Shown: positions 29,557 through 39,539 of the stretch, piece after piece
How positions within the stretch are numbered: the first letter of the stretch is position 1
How the letters are laid out: the number at the start of each line of letters is the position of its first letter
DNA from: Saitoella complicata NRRL Y-17804
Taxonomy: Eukaryota; Ascomycota; Saitoellomycetes; Saitoellales; Saitoellaceae
DNA: 64,000 nucleotides
Direction of reading: 5' to 3'
Assembly (NCBI RefSeq): GCF_001661265.1
Contig: NW_017567009.1
Location: 173,666 to 237,665, forward strand
Made by a program: the position numbers and the translations under genes
The notes under the pieces: generated by a model
Seen by the model: the letters and a program-made list of their open reading frames with translations, nothing else
Database searches by the model: none
Told to the model about the DNA's origin: nothing

Positions 29557-32250
29557 ATGCCCCAGCATCCACCACGCCAACAGCAACGGCCAGCATTCAC
29601 TCCCACTGCGATGCCACCATTCACTGCAGCTGAGGCGAGAATGGAGTCGGCAGAGGAGCATTACCCCCGCGATTCGATCGTGATCACCTCTCCCTTCAGC
29701 CCGCACGAGATCTTCCCCGAGGCAACCCATTTTCCGCCCGTTCACCAGCATTTACCCGCCGATACCGCTCTTGCGAAGTCTCCGGCCGCTTACCTCTCCA
29801 CCGTCGTTCCGATATCAGATTCCCAGCTCAATCATGCCATCGCCACTGTGAAGGCAAAACTGCGTCAACTACATGGTCCGAGGTTTTGGGGTGCGTTGGT
29901 TGAAAGTATGAATACGTTGTTGGATGGTCAGTATTGTTTTCTGGCGAAGAGGTTGGATACGGCGAGTGTGAAGAGTTATCACGGTCCCAAGCTTGGCGCG
30001 GAGGGCTCGTGTATTATGGCAATTGCGACACACTACCGACTCGACGATACACGGAACGGAATTATGGATTTATATGCGTACGCTGGGTATAAATGCCCAT
30101 GTGCATTCATGTGCCATGGGCGGACGTTGTTGATTCCGCATGGGATGAGCGCAACGTTCCCGGAGAATCCCAATGTGGGCTTGTTTGCTCCAGATGGGAC
30201 ACCAGAGGCATATATGGCTGTTCCGTTGTGGGTTGATGGAGTCAATGTTGGGCATATATCCGTGTTGTGGACGAAGGAGGGGTTGGAGAGGAGCGTGAAG
30301 AGGGATGGAGGTGTTGGTGGATGGGGACGGAAAGAGTTGGTGTTGCAGTGTTTTGTGGAGGTTGCGGCACAGAGGCTTACGAGCGAGGCATTCGGCAATG
30401 AGGACTCACTACGCGCGGCACTGGACAATGCGGCAACCGTGCCCACTGAGGGCGGTAACCTTACCAAGGAAGCACTGTCGAAGGCACAGCAGGAACGAGA
30501 GGCGATGGAGGCTCGGAACCTGGAGAGGCCTATAACTCCGACAAGCGATGGTGACGACAGCTACCTTCCGATCATCGCCCCGTTGGCCAGCAACATGTCT
30601 CACGAAATCCGCACACCACTGCAGGGTGTTATTGGACTCCTCGACGTCCTCTTCGCCTCCCTTCCCAAATCATCATGTCCACAACCGGCAACTGAAACCG
30701 AAGGAACCGTTGGAGAAGGTTTGGAGAAATTGGTTGAAGACACGGAGGCGGCAAAGGGTGTTGTCCAGGATGAGAATGTGGAGAAATTAATTGCGACAAT
30801 ACAGACCAGCGCGAATCATCTGGTCAAGTTGATGGATAACATGAATGAGTTTATGCAGATGGAGACGCAGCCCAGGATGGCTATCGAGAAGGCACGATGT
30901 TTACGACGAACGAGGGCTGTGACGCCGGAAATGATGCAGGTGGATGGTGTCGCATGTAAGGAGGTTGTTCCGAGCCCGAAGAAGAGGAAGACGGAGACTT
31001 CGGATAATGTCAAGGCTGATGGGGATGCTGAGGCTGATGAGGGTGAGATGTGCTCGAAGAGGAGGAAGGTCGTGAATGAAGCGCTCGTTGTGAATACCAG
31101 GCCGATGTGGTTGACGACGCCTACGGATGTATTAAGTAGTCCGGTCGCGAGTCCGAGGAAGGTTGATAGGGTGCGGGTGGAGATTGTCGTGCGTGATGTG
31201 TTGAGAGAGGTGTTGGAGTCTGCTGAGGTCGTTATGCGATGGGGCCGAAATGCCATTCCGTCCGCGGATCAGTGCAGCATTAAGTTGAGCGGCGATGGGA
31301 AGGCATTGGTTGTGCAGTGGGAGGTACAGACGGATCTGGAAATGATGGTTGATCGCGGGAGGTTGAAGCAGAGTCTTTCCTACTTGGTGCACAACGCATT
31401 CAAGTTCACCACTACCGGATCTATCACTATCTCCGCCTCCACCTCCGCCGACAATATTGTCTTCTTGGTCAAAGATACCGGTGTCGGCATCCCCGCTCCA
31501 GCACGCGAGCGCTTGTTCCAACCCTTTTCACAGGCGGATAAGACGTTGACGAGAGCGGTCGATGGAGCAGGGTTCGGGTTGGTGTTGGCAAAGAGGTTGG
31601 GTGAGGTCTTGGGTGGTGAGTGTGAGTGTGTTGAGAGTGTTGAGGGTAGTGGGAGTGTGTTTAGGTTGTCAGTGCCGACTAATGCCCCCAAGCAAGTCGC
31701 TCCGGTTCCTCAGGGCCCGGTGCCGAGGACGCCGGACTTGGTGAGGGCGGCTGTTCCGGAAAAGATGGGGGTTGATGCCAAGCAGAAGGTGAAGGCGATG
31801 ATTGTGCCGCAGGCTGCGGGGCAGAAGTCGTTCAACCCGAAGTTGGCTGAGACTTATCCTATGCGTATTCTTATTGCTGAGGATAATGCCATCAACCGTC
31901 GTATGGCTGCCAGCATGCTCTACAAGCTGGGATATGCTAAGGACAAGGTTCTTTTGGCTGAAAACGGAAAGGAGGCTGCCGAGAAGTACGAGCATGCCAT
32001 CCAGAACGGCCAGGACATCTCGCTTGTGTTGATGGATTGCTGGATGCCTGTTATGGATGGCTTTGAATCCACGAGGAGAATCTTGGATGTCGACGCCAAG
32101 TCCGGCTTGCAGGGAACAAAGATCGTCGCCATTACTGCCGACGCAATGAAGGAGAACTTGCAGAGAACGAGTGAGTGTGGAATGAGCGGATACGTACTCA
32201 AGCCGTTCAGAATCAGGGATATCGAGGATGTGATTGTTGGTTTATTCTGA
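29557..32250 (+). CDS. Hybrid histidine kinase with GAF domain
   Basis: Single exon, 897 residues from the ATG at 29557; the frame is open upstream without an ATG. A Pro/Gln-rich N-terminus precedes a GAF-like domain at about 100-290 (CFLAKRLD, YAYAGYKCPCAFMCHGRTLL, AVPLWVDGVNVGHISVLW). The HisKA motif SNMSHEIRTPLQGVIGLLD holds the phospho-His near residue 349. A long linker follows with two basic clusters (PKKRKTE, SKRRKV). The ATPase shows YLVHNAFKFTTTGS, DTGVGIPAPARERLFQPFSQ and DGAGFGLVLAKRLG. The receiver domain has ILIAEDNAINRR, the phospho-Asp in LMDCWMPVMDGFES near 827, and LKPF. No membrane segment is seen, so it is probably cytosolic or nuclear. The signal is unknown; the downstream route is likely a phosphorelay through an HPt protein. 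Confidence 0.92.
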   Translation: MPQHPPRQQQRPAFTPTAMPPFTAAEARMESAEEHYPRDSIVITSPFSPHEIFPEATHFPPVHQHLPADTALAKSPAAYLSTVVPISDSQLNHAIATVKAKLRQLHGPRFWGALVESMNTLLDGQYCFLAKRLDTASVKSYHGPKLGAEGSCIMAIATHYRLDDTRNGIMDLYAYAGYKCPCAFMCHGRTLLIPHGMSATFPENPNVGLFAPDGTPEAYMAVPLWVDGVNVGHISVLWTKEGLERSVKRDGGVGGWGRKELVLQCFVEVAAQRLTSEAFGNEDSLRAALDNAATVPTEGGNLTKEALSKAQQEREAMEARNLERPITPTSDGDDSYLPIIAPLASNMSHEIRTPLQGVIGLLDVLFASLPKSSCPQPATETEGTVGEGLEKLVEDTEAAKGVVQDENVEKLIATIQTSANHLVKLMDNMNEFMQMETQPRMAIEKARCLRRTRAVTPEMMQVDGVACKEVVPSPKKRKTETSDNVKADGDAEADEGEMCSKRRKVVNEALVVNTRPMWLTTPTDVLSSPVASPRKVDRVRVEIVVRDVLREVLESAEVVMRWGRNAIPSADQCSIKLSGDGKALVVQWEVQTDLEMMVDRGRLKQSLSYLVHNAFKFTTTGSITISASTSADNIVFLVKDTGVGIPAPARERLFQPFSQADKTLTRAVDGAGFGLVLAKRLGEVLGGECECVESVEGSGSVFRLSVPTNAPKQVAPVPQGPVPRTPDLVRAAVPEKMGVDAKQKVKAMIVPQAAGQKSFNPKLAETYPMRILIAEDNAINRRMAASMLYKLGYAKDKVLLAENGKEAAEKYEHAIQNGQDISLVLMDCWMPVMDGFESTRRILDVDAKSGLQGTKIVAITADAMKENLQRTSECGMSGYVLKPFRIRDIEDVIVGLF

Positions 32251-32812
32251 GTCTCGGCTTCGCATTTTACTAAATTTGAGGGAGGCGCAAGTCTGGGTGG
32301 AGGGATGTTGGGAGCATAGACGGCGTTTATATGTCTTATTTTCTGCTATATCTTGATTGTTTTTGGGAAGGTTACCATATCATTCTTCGAATTTTTAGGG
32401 ACTACGGAGTGGGTTGGGTTCGTGATGGAGCTTGAGCTCCATTGTGTGAGTGGGGTGGGATTGGAAGACGCATACACGTTGGAATAGGATATCTATAGAG
32501 CCAGCTGTGATGTGGGAGAATATATCATCATTAATATCTCAAGTTTGAGTTGTTGAACAGACATGATCCTGTGCTGTATACTACGAATTCACGCTTATAC
32601 GCGTTTGTACACAATTGCAAATTGGAAGGCACGTATGGTCACTTGAGTGTTCGAATTCATAGTTCAATTGAGAACGCAAACGACAAAACACATAATCTTT
32701 CACCGTTTGAATTTTCTGTACCTCGATGACTTCCTGATGCTGGCGGTGCCGTAGGCCTAGGCTCTAGCGCCAGCGGGGCCGTGCGACTACAACTGCGCCG
32801 CAGGTTTGTACG
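32251..32812. other. Intergenic region right of the histidine kinase
   Basis: About 560 bp, AT-rich in its centre, probably starting with the kinase 3' UTR. No gene or RNA is recognised. It leads into the degraded block at 32.8-36.1 kb. Confidence 0.4.
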
Positions 32813-34136
32813 ATGGCCAGCATGTATTGCCATCTCAAGAGCAACTCACTTACCACCACAATAACCATTGCTCTTAAGCAAACTCAAGCAGAGAGAAGGC
32901 AGCAGCAGAAAGCTCGGAATCAGCCGAAACCTGAGCATGTGGAGTCCAAGGCCCCTGAACCTGAGCCCTTAAAGTTCGGCAGCGCTCTGCCAGCAATCCC
33001 AGCACTTATCGTCGATGTTCGATCCACTCTCCAACACCTCTGGAAGTTCAGGGTACCCGGTATTATCAGCATATATGCACCAAGTCATAAGGATTCACGC
33101 GCTACATACTGGGCAAGCCTCGAGCTCGTAAAACATGTCGTCTGTGATGCTTTGACCGAAGACAAGAAGCTCGGCTTGATGTATGAGATGCTCAGCCGTG
33201 GCCTCTTGATAAACCCGCTCAGGAATTAATGATGCCCCGTCATGAATACATGCAGTACTTTCGCCAATACTATCAGTGTATGACCACCAGTGCTTCGGAC
33301 AGAGCCAAGGCGCTGTTCGATTGGGAGCCTTAGATGATCGCGATGATCCGGTAGTTGTGAATGTCATAGAGGGTGCTAGGTCCGACTTCTGCTCTTGGAA
33401 TCCCATTCTGGAGATGCCGGCGTTGTGGGTTCCTACGATGCCTTACGCCGGAGATGCGTGTGAAAGCGCCCAGTTGACAATCATGATGCTCATAGCAGAC
33501 GAGGCTGTGCAAGAAGCTCAACTTATCAAGAACCTCGTCAACAAACTCTTTACTTGGGCCGTCCCGTTTGCCACCGCGTTAAACAGGATTGTTGGGACGG
33601 GCAAAGACTCGTTGAAGTTGGAAGTGGATTTGGATACTGGGTAAGTTTGCTGGAGAAGTTCGGCGCGGATGTGGTTGCTTGTGACGACCATTCAGACAAA
33701 CGTGAGCATTGAATTCCTTTCTTGCGCATGAGAAACTCACATGCTGTTAGCCTCAATCAACACTCAAGTGGGCAGGTTCTTCCCGAACACCGTTCACATG
33801 AAAGCCTCCAGATTCATTACAAAACACAACACAACAGGTTCGCTGACCGCAGTCTCCTTATCTGTTGGCCCCGTATGGAAGTACGCAAGGATGAGACGCC
33901 GATCTTTGCTGGCAACGATATGCACAAGGCTCTCCAGGCTTTCCGTGGACCGTACTTTGTTCTTTGTCGGTGAAATTGATGGATGTACGTTCGACATGGA
34001 TGCTTGGATGAAAAAGTATGGTCAAGATTGGGATGAAGTTGAGGTGGCAGAGATCCTAACGTTCTATTTGCTGCATGACTGTTTGAGAGTTTATAAACGG
34101 AAGACGGGGGAGGAGCAAAATGGTGCGGAGGTGTGA
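32813..34136 (+). pseudogene. Frameshifted gene of unknown function
   Basis: Three frames carry coding-like sequence in order. Frame 2 from the ATG at 32813 reaches LMYEMLSRGLLINP; near 33215 the reading continues in frame 1 as AQELMMPRHEYMQYFRQYYQ, which needs one extra base. A plausible intron at about 33278-33350 (GTATGA to GGTAG) returns to IEGARSDFCSWNPILEMPAL. Exon end 33640 (GTAAGT donor) joins 33751 across a 110-nt intron. At about 33960 the frame shifts again, needing one base less, into EIDGCTFDMDAWMKKYGQDW. Splicing alone did not repair both shifts. I recognise no family. It is either a decayed gene or a region with sequencing indels. Confidence 0.45.
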
Positions 34137-35138
34137 GATCAGTTTCGCCATGGGAGGTTCTTAAGAGGGTTCGGCTGATACGCTTGAAGACCCTATATAT
34201 CCTTAGGTATACTTTGTTTGTATCCTTAACCTTACAATTGAAAGGAAGAGTCAAACTGCCCACGCCTATCTCCTATGGACAGGTTCACCGTCCGCGCGCG
34301 CACGGAACGATCTGCTCGGTACGTCTCGTCTACTGCTGTGTGCAAAATTCTTGACGCGGCGCATTTTACCGCCTATCTGCGCGGGGATAGTTTCATGAAC
34401 CAGCCCATCTTCATAGACAAGGCTTGGGAGGGCGATTTCAGGGGAGACATTGATATATCAGACTCTTAGGAATCGATAGATGTCCTCGAAACGCGTGTAG
34501 TACCGTCTCTTATAGAGTTGTGACATTAAGGAAGGTTTCGGCATAGGTGCATAATGTTGCATGAACATGCATGAAAGCAACGAAAACACTCTCTGGACCC
34601 ACAAACCTCAAAACCTGTTAGAATCAAAGAAACCACACGTAGAACTTGTTCATCTAAGCTCCCTCTATCTCATGGAACCCGGAGCTGCATCCCTAGTGGC
34701 TTCCAGGGTCCGTTTCTTTCTTAAACCTGAAACCACCTTTTCAGCATGAAGCGACTGAGGGAGGCCTTGTGGCCCAAAACCGGTGGCACGACGTGATTGC
34801 TAAGGATAGGTATGATCATTTTGAACCCTTACTCGACCTCCGAGGCCTTTATCTATGTTGTTTTAGGGGTTTTTGTCATATGGAGTTTGCGATTCGCGCG
34901 CACATGGGAAAGTTACGTCAAGAATTTTGCACACAGTAGTAAAATGACCGAAGTCGTATCTTGCACTGCAGGAGATGCGGAATACGCGGATATCCGTCCG
35001 CTAAGAAAGCTTTGGCCATGGCCGTGCCAAAATCATTATCTGATCACGAAAGCAAGGGAGGTCCTTGGACAATGCAGAATGATGGGTTCTGATCTCTGTT
35101 GTCAGCAGCCGATTCACTGATTTACTGAACGACCATAG
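34137..35138. other. Region upstream of the MFS fragment, no supported gene
   Basis: About 1 kb. A 64-residue ORF at 34275-34469 and others of similar size have no known match. I looked here for an exon encoding the missing first helices of the MFS protein and found no hydrophobic reading frame that splices to it. Confidence 0.4.
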
Positions 35139-36070
35139 GGATCGTCAGCCGAAGCTCATCGAGGACATGGGCATCATCAACGCCCAGTACGGTTCCATCA
35201 CGGCATGCACTACCGTCCTCGCCTCGGTGATGACCATCTTCTCCGGACTCTTCACGGATACAATGGGTCAGACAATTGCCGGGATTGTGTTTACCTCTTT
35301 CAGTGCACTCGCCGCGATACTGTCTGCCGTGGCGATTCGTCAGGAGTCGTATGGGGTTCTGATTGCGGCGAATGTGATTTCTGCTTTTGGAGGTACACCC
35401 GGAGTATTGTTGCAAGAGTCCATCGTATCGCTTTGGTTCGTGAAGGGGAACATCATGTTTGCCATGGCTATCTCGTTGATCAGCGTCAAACTTGCTGCAT
35501 TCATTACCACGGTTATGATGAACCCCTTTGCCGATTGGACCGGGTCCTACGGGGATAACTACTGGTTGGCAAGAGGATTCTGTGGGCTCAGTTTGGCATT
35601 TGCCATCGGCTATGCCATCTTGTTACAAAAGGCCAAGCAAACGGAAGTCTTCGCTTTCAGGAAACTCGAATGGAGACACGTATGTGCCAAGCTCCGCCTT
35701 ACTTGGATGGACCTCTGCAAGTCCAATTGTGGCCATGCTTGTCGAGGCTATCCCCTGGAGTATTGGAAATGTCCTCGTTGTTAGCTCCGTAGCGCTCCTT
35801 GTGCCTATGGAAGGAGTCTTCACTGCTCTTTCGTTGCAGAAGATCGCAAACGATGCGGGACAGTCCGTCCTCGATATCATTGCGGGTATCATCCAGGATC
35901 ACACGCCTGACCAAGGATATCAGTGTGCTTTATTGTTTTGGATCCTATTAGGAGGAGTCGGTGCGATCGTGGGAGTGCTTCTCGGAATTAGCGATATCTT
36001 CACGTCCGAGAAGATCTTGACACTCAATGACAAAAGCAGAAAGGAACGCATCTATAGGCATGACTTGTGA
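35139..36070 (+). pseudogene. MFS transporter (MFSD1-like), 5'-truncated, probably broken
   Basis: A YAG acceptor before 35139 opens a frame reading DRQPKLIEDMGIINAQYGSI, the sequence that follows helix 1 in MFSD1-like transporters. About six hydrophobic helices follow to 35679. The frame then ends in non-coding-like sequence, while frame 2 continues with WSIGNVLVVSSVALLVPMEG, ANDAGQSVLDIIAGIIQDH and CALLFWILLGGVGAIVGVLL to 36070. A 67-nt intron, 35680-35746 (GTATGT donor, weak GAG acceptor), would join them; a frameshift is the alternative. The middle helices (about TM7-9) seem short or missing and no first exon is found. I call it a likely relic; a divergent live gene cannot be excluded. 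Confidence 0.5.
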
Positions 36071-36189
36071 TCGCGAGTTGGGTTTTGGAGGAATACCCTT
36101 AGTGAGTTCGCTTTCTTTTTTAGACCCTTAGACGCTGATGCCCATCGACTGACAACTGAAGTCCCTCTTTTCCGTGCCGTCACTGCCGT

Positions 36190-37228
36190 TCATCGCGATT
36201 TCTTGCTCCCCGCGTCATCGTCATCGGCTCCATATTTCTCATTCCCAATTCTCACCAGCTCTTCCCTCGCCATCTTGCCTAGTGCCTTCACCGTCTTCTC
36301 ATCTATCGGTGCCGTCGCCGCTCCATCTGTCTCGTGTTTGCGCTGTACCGCCGTCGCCGGACGAACCCCTTGGAGCTTCCCCTGAAGACGTTGCGAACAC
36401 TCAAAGATGCCAATAAGACCACGCTCGTATCCATCGCACAACTCAACCGCTCTGCAAAACTCCTTCATTGCCAAGGCATAATCACCCATCTGTAATGCAA
36501 GCTCTGCGTATCGTGCAGCAACTGTATGCGCATGCGGGTTGAGCACCAGTAGTTCCTCCAAACAGAACGCGGCTTGTTGGTGCATTCTAAGCTGGATGTA
36601 AAGTTCGGCGACTTCTGACCATGCTTCGGAGTCATTCGGTACCGAGTCCAGGAGCTTTGTTAAGACTGTCACGGCCTCCTCAGGCTTCCCGGTTGATTTG
36701 AATAGTGCTGCGCGGCGCTTCATCACGGGCTATGAACGATGTCAGCATGGCTGGGGAAGTCTAGCGCATCGCACATACCACATTCGATTCGTCCTCCTTG
36801 AGCATCTCGTCATAGTAGTCAAACGCCTCCTGAATCTTATCTTGTGCTTCCAACAATAATCCCCGTAGAGCGATGATCTTAGGACTCGTAGGGAATCGGT
36901 CACTCAGTCGCGTTAAGCATGTCTGATACACATCTGTCAGCCAAACCATCGTGGCAGTCTCTGTGCACAACGCGCACCGATGCGAAGACATCATCTCCAA
37001 CCTCAAGAGCAGCAAGGAAGGCTTGTTCATAGATAGCCCAAGCTGTGTGCAAACACGTTAGCGAACCGCTGCATGCGCGTTTACTGCCTCGTCTGTTTAC
37101 ACACCTTCATCTGCAGCCCTTCTGATACCCCCTGAAGCAATTAAAGGTCGGCTCAATTGCACAACAATGTCTGCATCGCTCGTAGGAGTCGTTCTTAGAG
37201 TCCTTAACTTGACAATCACGGTAGACAT
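36190..37228 (-). CDS. EMC2: ER membrane protein complex subunit 2 (EMC2, TPR protein)
   Basis: Four exons: 37228-37105, 37042-36978, 36922-36779 and 36729-36190, giving 290 residues; introns are 49-62 nt. The spliced product has WAIYEQAFLAALEVGDDVFA, then CLTRLSDRFPTSPKIIALRG, LEAQDKIQEAFDYYDEML and KRRAALFKSTGKPEEAVTVL, the TPR array of EMC2, with further TPRs through EAWSEVAELYIQLRMHQQAA and MGDYALAMKEFCRAVELC. The intron 36977-36923 is required, since reading through gives a stop. EMC2 is a cytosolic subunit of the ER membrane complex, which inserts tail-anchored and multipass proteins. The charged C-terminus (YGADDDDAGSKKSR) is not conserved. Confidence 0.9.
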
Positions 37229-37538
37229 GTCGTTATGCTTGTTGGTGATTCCAGTCGTACGTCAACGCGATACGTCCTAGGAGCTGCGGCTACTGCCAGG
37301 TGTCGCAGGGTGTACGCAGGTCGTCTGGAGGGCCGTTCAGAATACGGCATGCCTCTTAAGAAAACTTGTGAACGTTGATTTCAATAACTTGTTTTCTTTA
37401 GGTGTTGGCAAGCCAGTCCTTTCACCCAACACTGTGACCGTGCAGTTCCGTGAGAGCAAATGGTGGGAGGACCTTTGCAGTCGTATAAAAATTAGGAACA
37501 CGAGGTCTATAGGGCATCCTCTTCCATAGTTAGCCCCT

Positions 37539-39319
37539 TCATGCCATCTGATCCAGCAGAAGCCACCGAGACCGCACAGTTTCTTGCTGCCTCCCTCGAT
37601 CCCTTCCATGCTGTCTCTTCTCCACACATTTCAGCACATGAAGCAAATGACCTCTTTTCCGTCTCACAAACAGCGCAAATAACGCTGCGGCAACCAAAAC
37701 CACCACTGCACTGGCCGTCGCCGGATACCCAAACTGCTCAGGGCGAGAGAAGACGATGGTCATGACGTAGGAGAGGAGCTCGAAGAAATTCTGGAAGGCA
37801 GCTTCGCTGGAGGAGAAGGAGCCTCTGGCATCGCCCTCAACTTCCTGATATTTATTATTAGCAAACAAACACGGGGAGGAATGAGGAGAGAGTCACAAAC
37901 CTCCTGGATCAACGTCTGCGCACACAAATCAAACCCCCACAACCCAAGCCTACTAACAATAACCCCCACAATCAACCCAAACGCCCCCCACCACTCCTTC
38001 CCCTTCCCCGAGTTCCCCATCCCATGAAACAACCCCACAGCCCCCACCAACGCTATACTCTGCCACGTAATACTCCACAACCCAGCCCTTATCGGTCCGA
38101 CTTTGCGCATGGCGAAAGGCGCGAACCATGTGGCCGATATCTCAACGGTGACGGAGACGGTGCGAAGGGCGGCGATGAGTAGGGTTGAGAAGGAGGAGGC
38201 GCGGAGGTAGGCAACCATGTGGCCGGCGAAGGAGAGGACGGTGAAGTGAAGGAGGGCGAGTGAGAAGGAGGGGAGGAACATGGGGTGGCGTGTGTAGGAT
38301 ATCAGTTGATCTCCAAGCTCCTTGACGTACGCCACATATGACAACGTTGACGCTGACTTGTCTTCTTCGACGGGGGCAGCATCCTGCCGCTGGAGCTCCG
38401 GCACCGCATTGTATACCTGCGCACCATGGTAAGTAACTGTTCGAGCGAAATTGATGACTCCAGATACCATTGCAATGGCAAAGTACTCAATAAATAGAGA
38501 GACGATGTTCATGCCCAACGTCACCAGTACCGCCAACCTGGTGGACGATGCATCGATGAAGCTGATCGCAAGAGGAGCGAGGAGCTTGGCGATGAGGTCC
38601 ATGCGCCGCGTCTGAGAATTCAGCGCTTCACAGCGAACTTGTCAGCACAAACCCGGCATGAAGATGACAGATTTCTTACCTTGAAGACTCGGCTCATGTT
38701 GTCCAGCGATCACAACAACCTGACATCGTGTAAGCTCAATGCTCGCCATCTTGCCACACAACGGCTTACCCAGTCTCTCTCCACTGCAATCGTATTCATG
38801 ATCGATGAAACTTTCTCAACGCATGCCAATACAGCCAATGCCGACATGAGCACGCCAGTCACTGGCCCAGAACGCGTAGGCCATGTCAAGAGTATCCAAA
38901 AACATAGACATGATAAAGCAACTGGGATCCGTTGGAGCCCTGTAGCAAACGTTAGCTACACCCAAAGACCTGAAAAGGACCCGCATACCGATTGATAACC
39001 TCACCACCTTCAGCCGATCCGTCCGATCAATATACTTCCCAGCTGCCGGCGCAAGCAGCACCGCCGCTAATCCTCTGATCAACGCGTAGATCGAAGGTTG
39101 TAGCAGATTACCGGGAAAGATCACAGCGATGGTGATGACGGCTTGGAACTCGAATAGCCGGCTTTGCCAGGTCGATAGGAAGTGTGACACATAGAGCTTC
39201 CAACGGATACTCGTTGGTACGGCGTCGTTGAAGGCGTCTCGCGGTTCCTCGGTCGCTTCGCCACCATCTCGCAGCAGTGGAGCCTCTAATCGTTCATTCT
39301 CCATATCCACGACCGACAT
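37539..39319 (-). CDS. Ferroportin-like iron exporter (SLC40A family)
   Basis: Five exons: 39319-38989, 38939-38770, 38719-38680, 38625-37901 and 37844-37539, giving 523 residues; introns are 49-56 nt. The start MSVVDMENERLEAPLLRDGG leads to WKLYVSHFLSTWQSRLFEF, the first-helix signature of ferroportins. The spliced middle reads VSSIMNTIAVERDWVVVIAG, then NSQTRRMDLIAKLLAPLA, both diagnostic. The 40-nt third exon uses a GAAG acceptor for exon 4, chosen because the sequence then matches the family. The C-terminal part has LLHFTVLSFAGHMVAYLR and FQNFFELLSYVMTIVFSRPE and a basic tail. Ferroportin exports ferrous iron across plasma or vacuolar-type membranes. It has about 11-12 helices. Confidence 0.9.
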
Positions 39320-39539
39320 CGCTGTAGACAAGAAGAACGCTTGGATCTCCTTCGAGTTGTAACGAAGATTGTGGCTATGCTCATACGGGCTTAAAGATGC
39401 GCTAATCGATAACGGAATTTAAGCCCGGCATTTCGTACAAGACGGGGTAACGAGATTAATTGCTCTGTAGATGCCTCTGAAAATATCAAACGCCTTCACC
39501 CAAGCCCATGATCCTTGTATGGTTTCCAAAGATCATAAC

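Noticed and set aside
29471-29683. Alternative start for the histidine kinase at the ATG 29471
   Set aside because: It is in a different frame and would need a splice that I cannot find; the in-frame ATG at 29557 is simpler.
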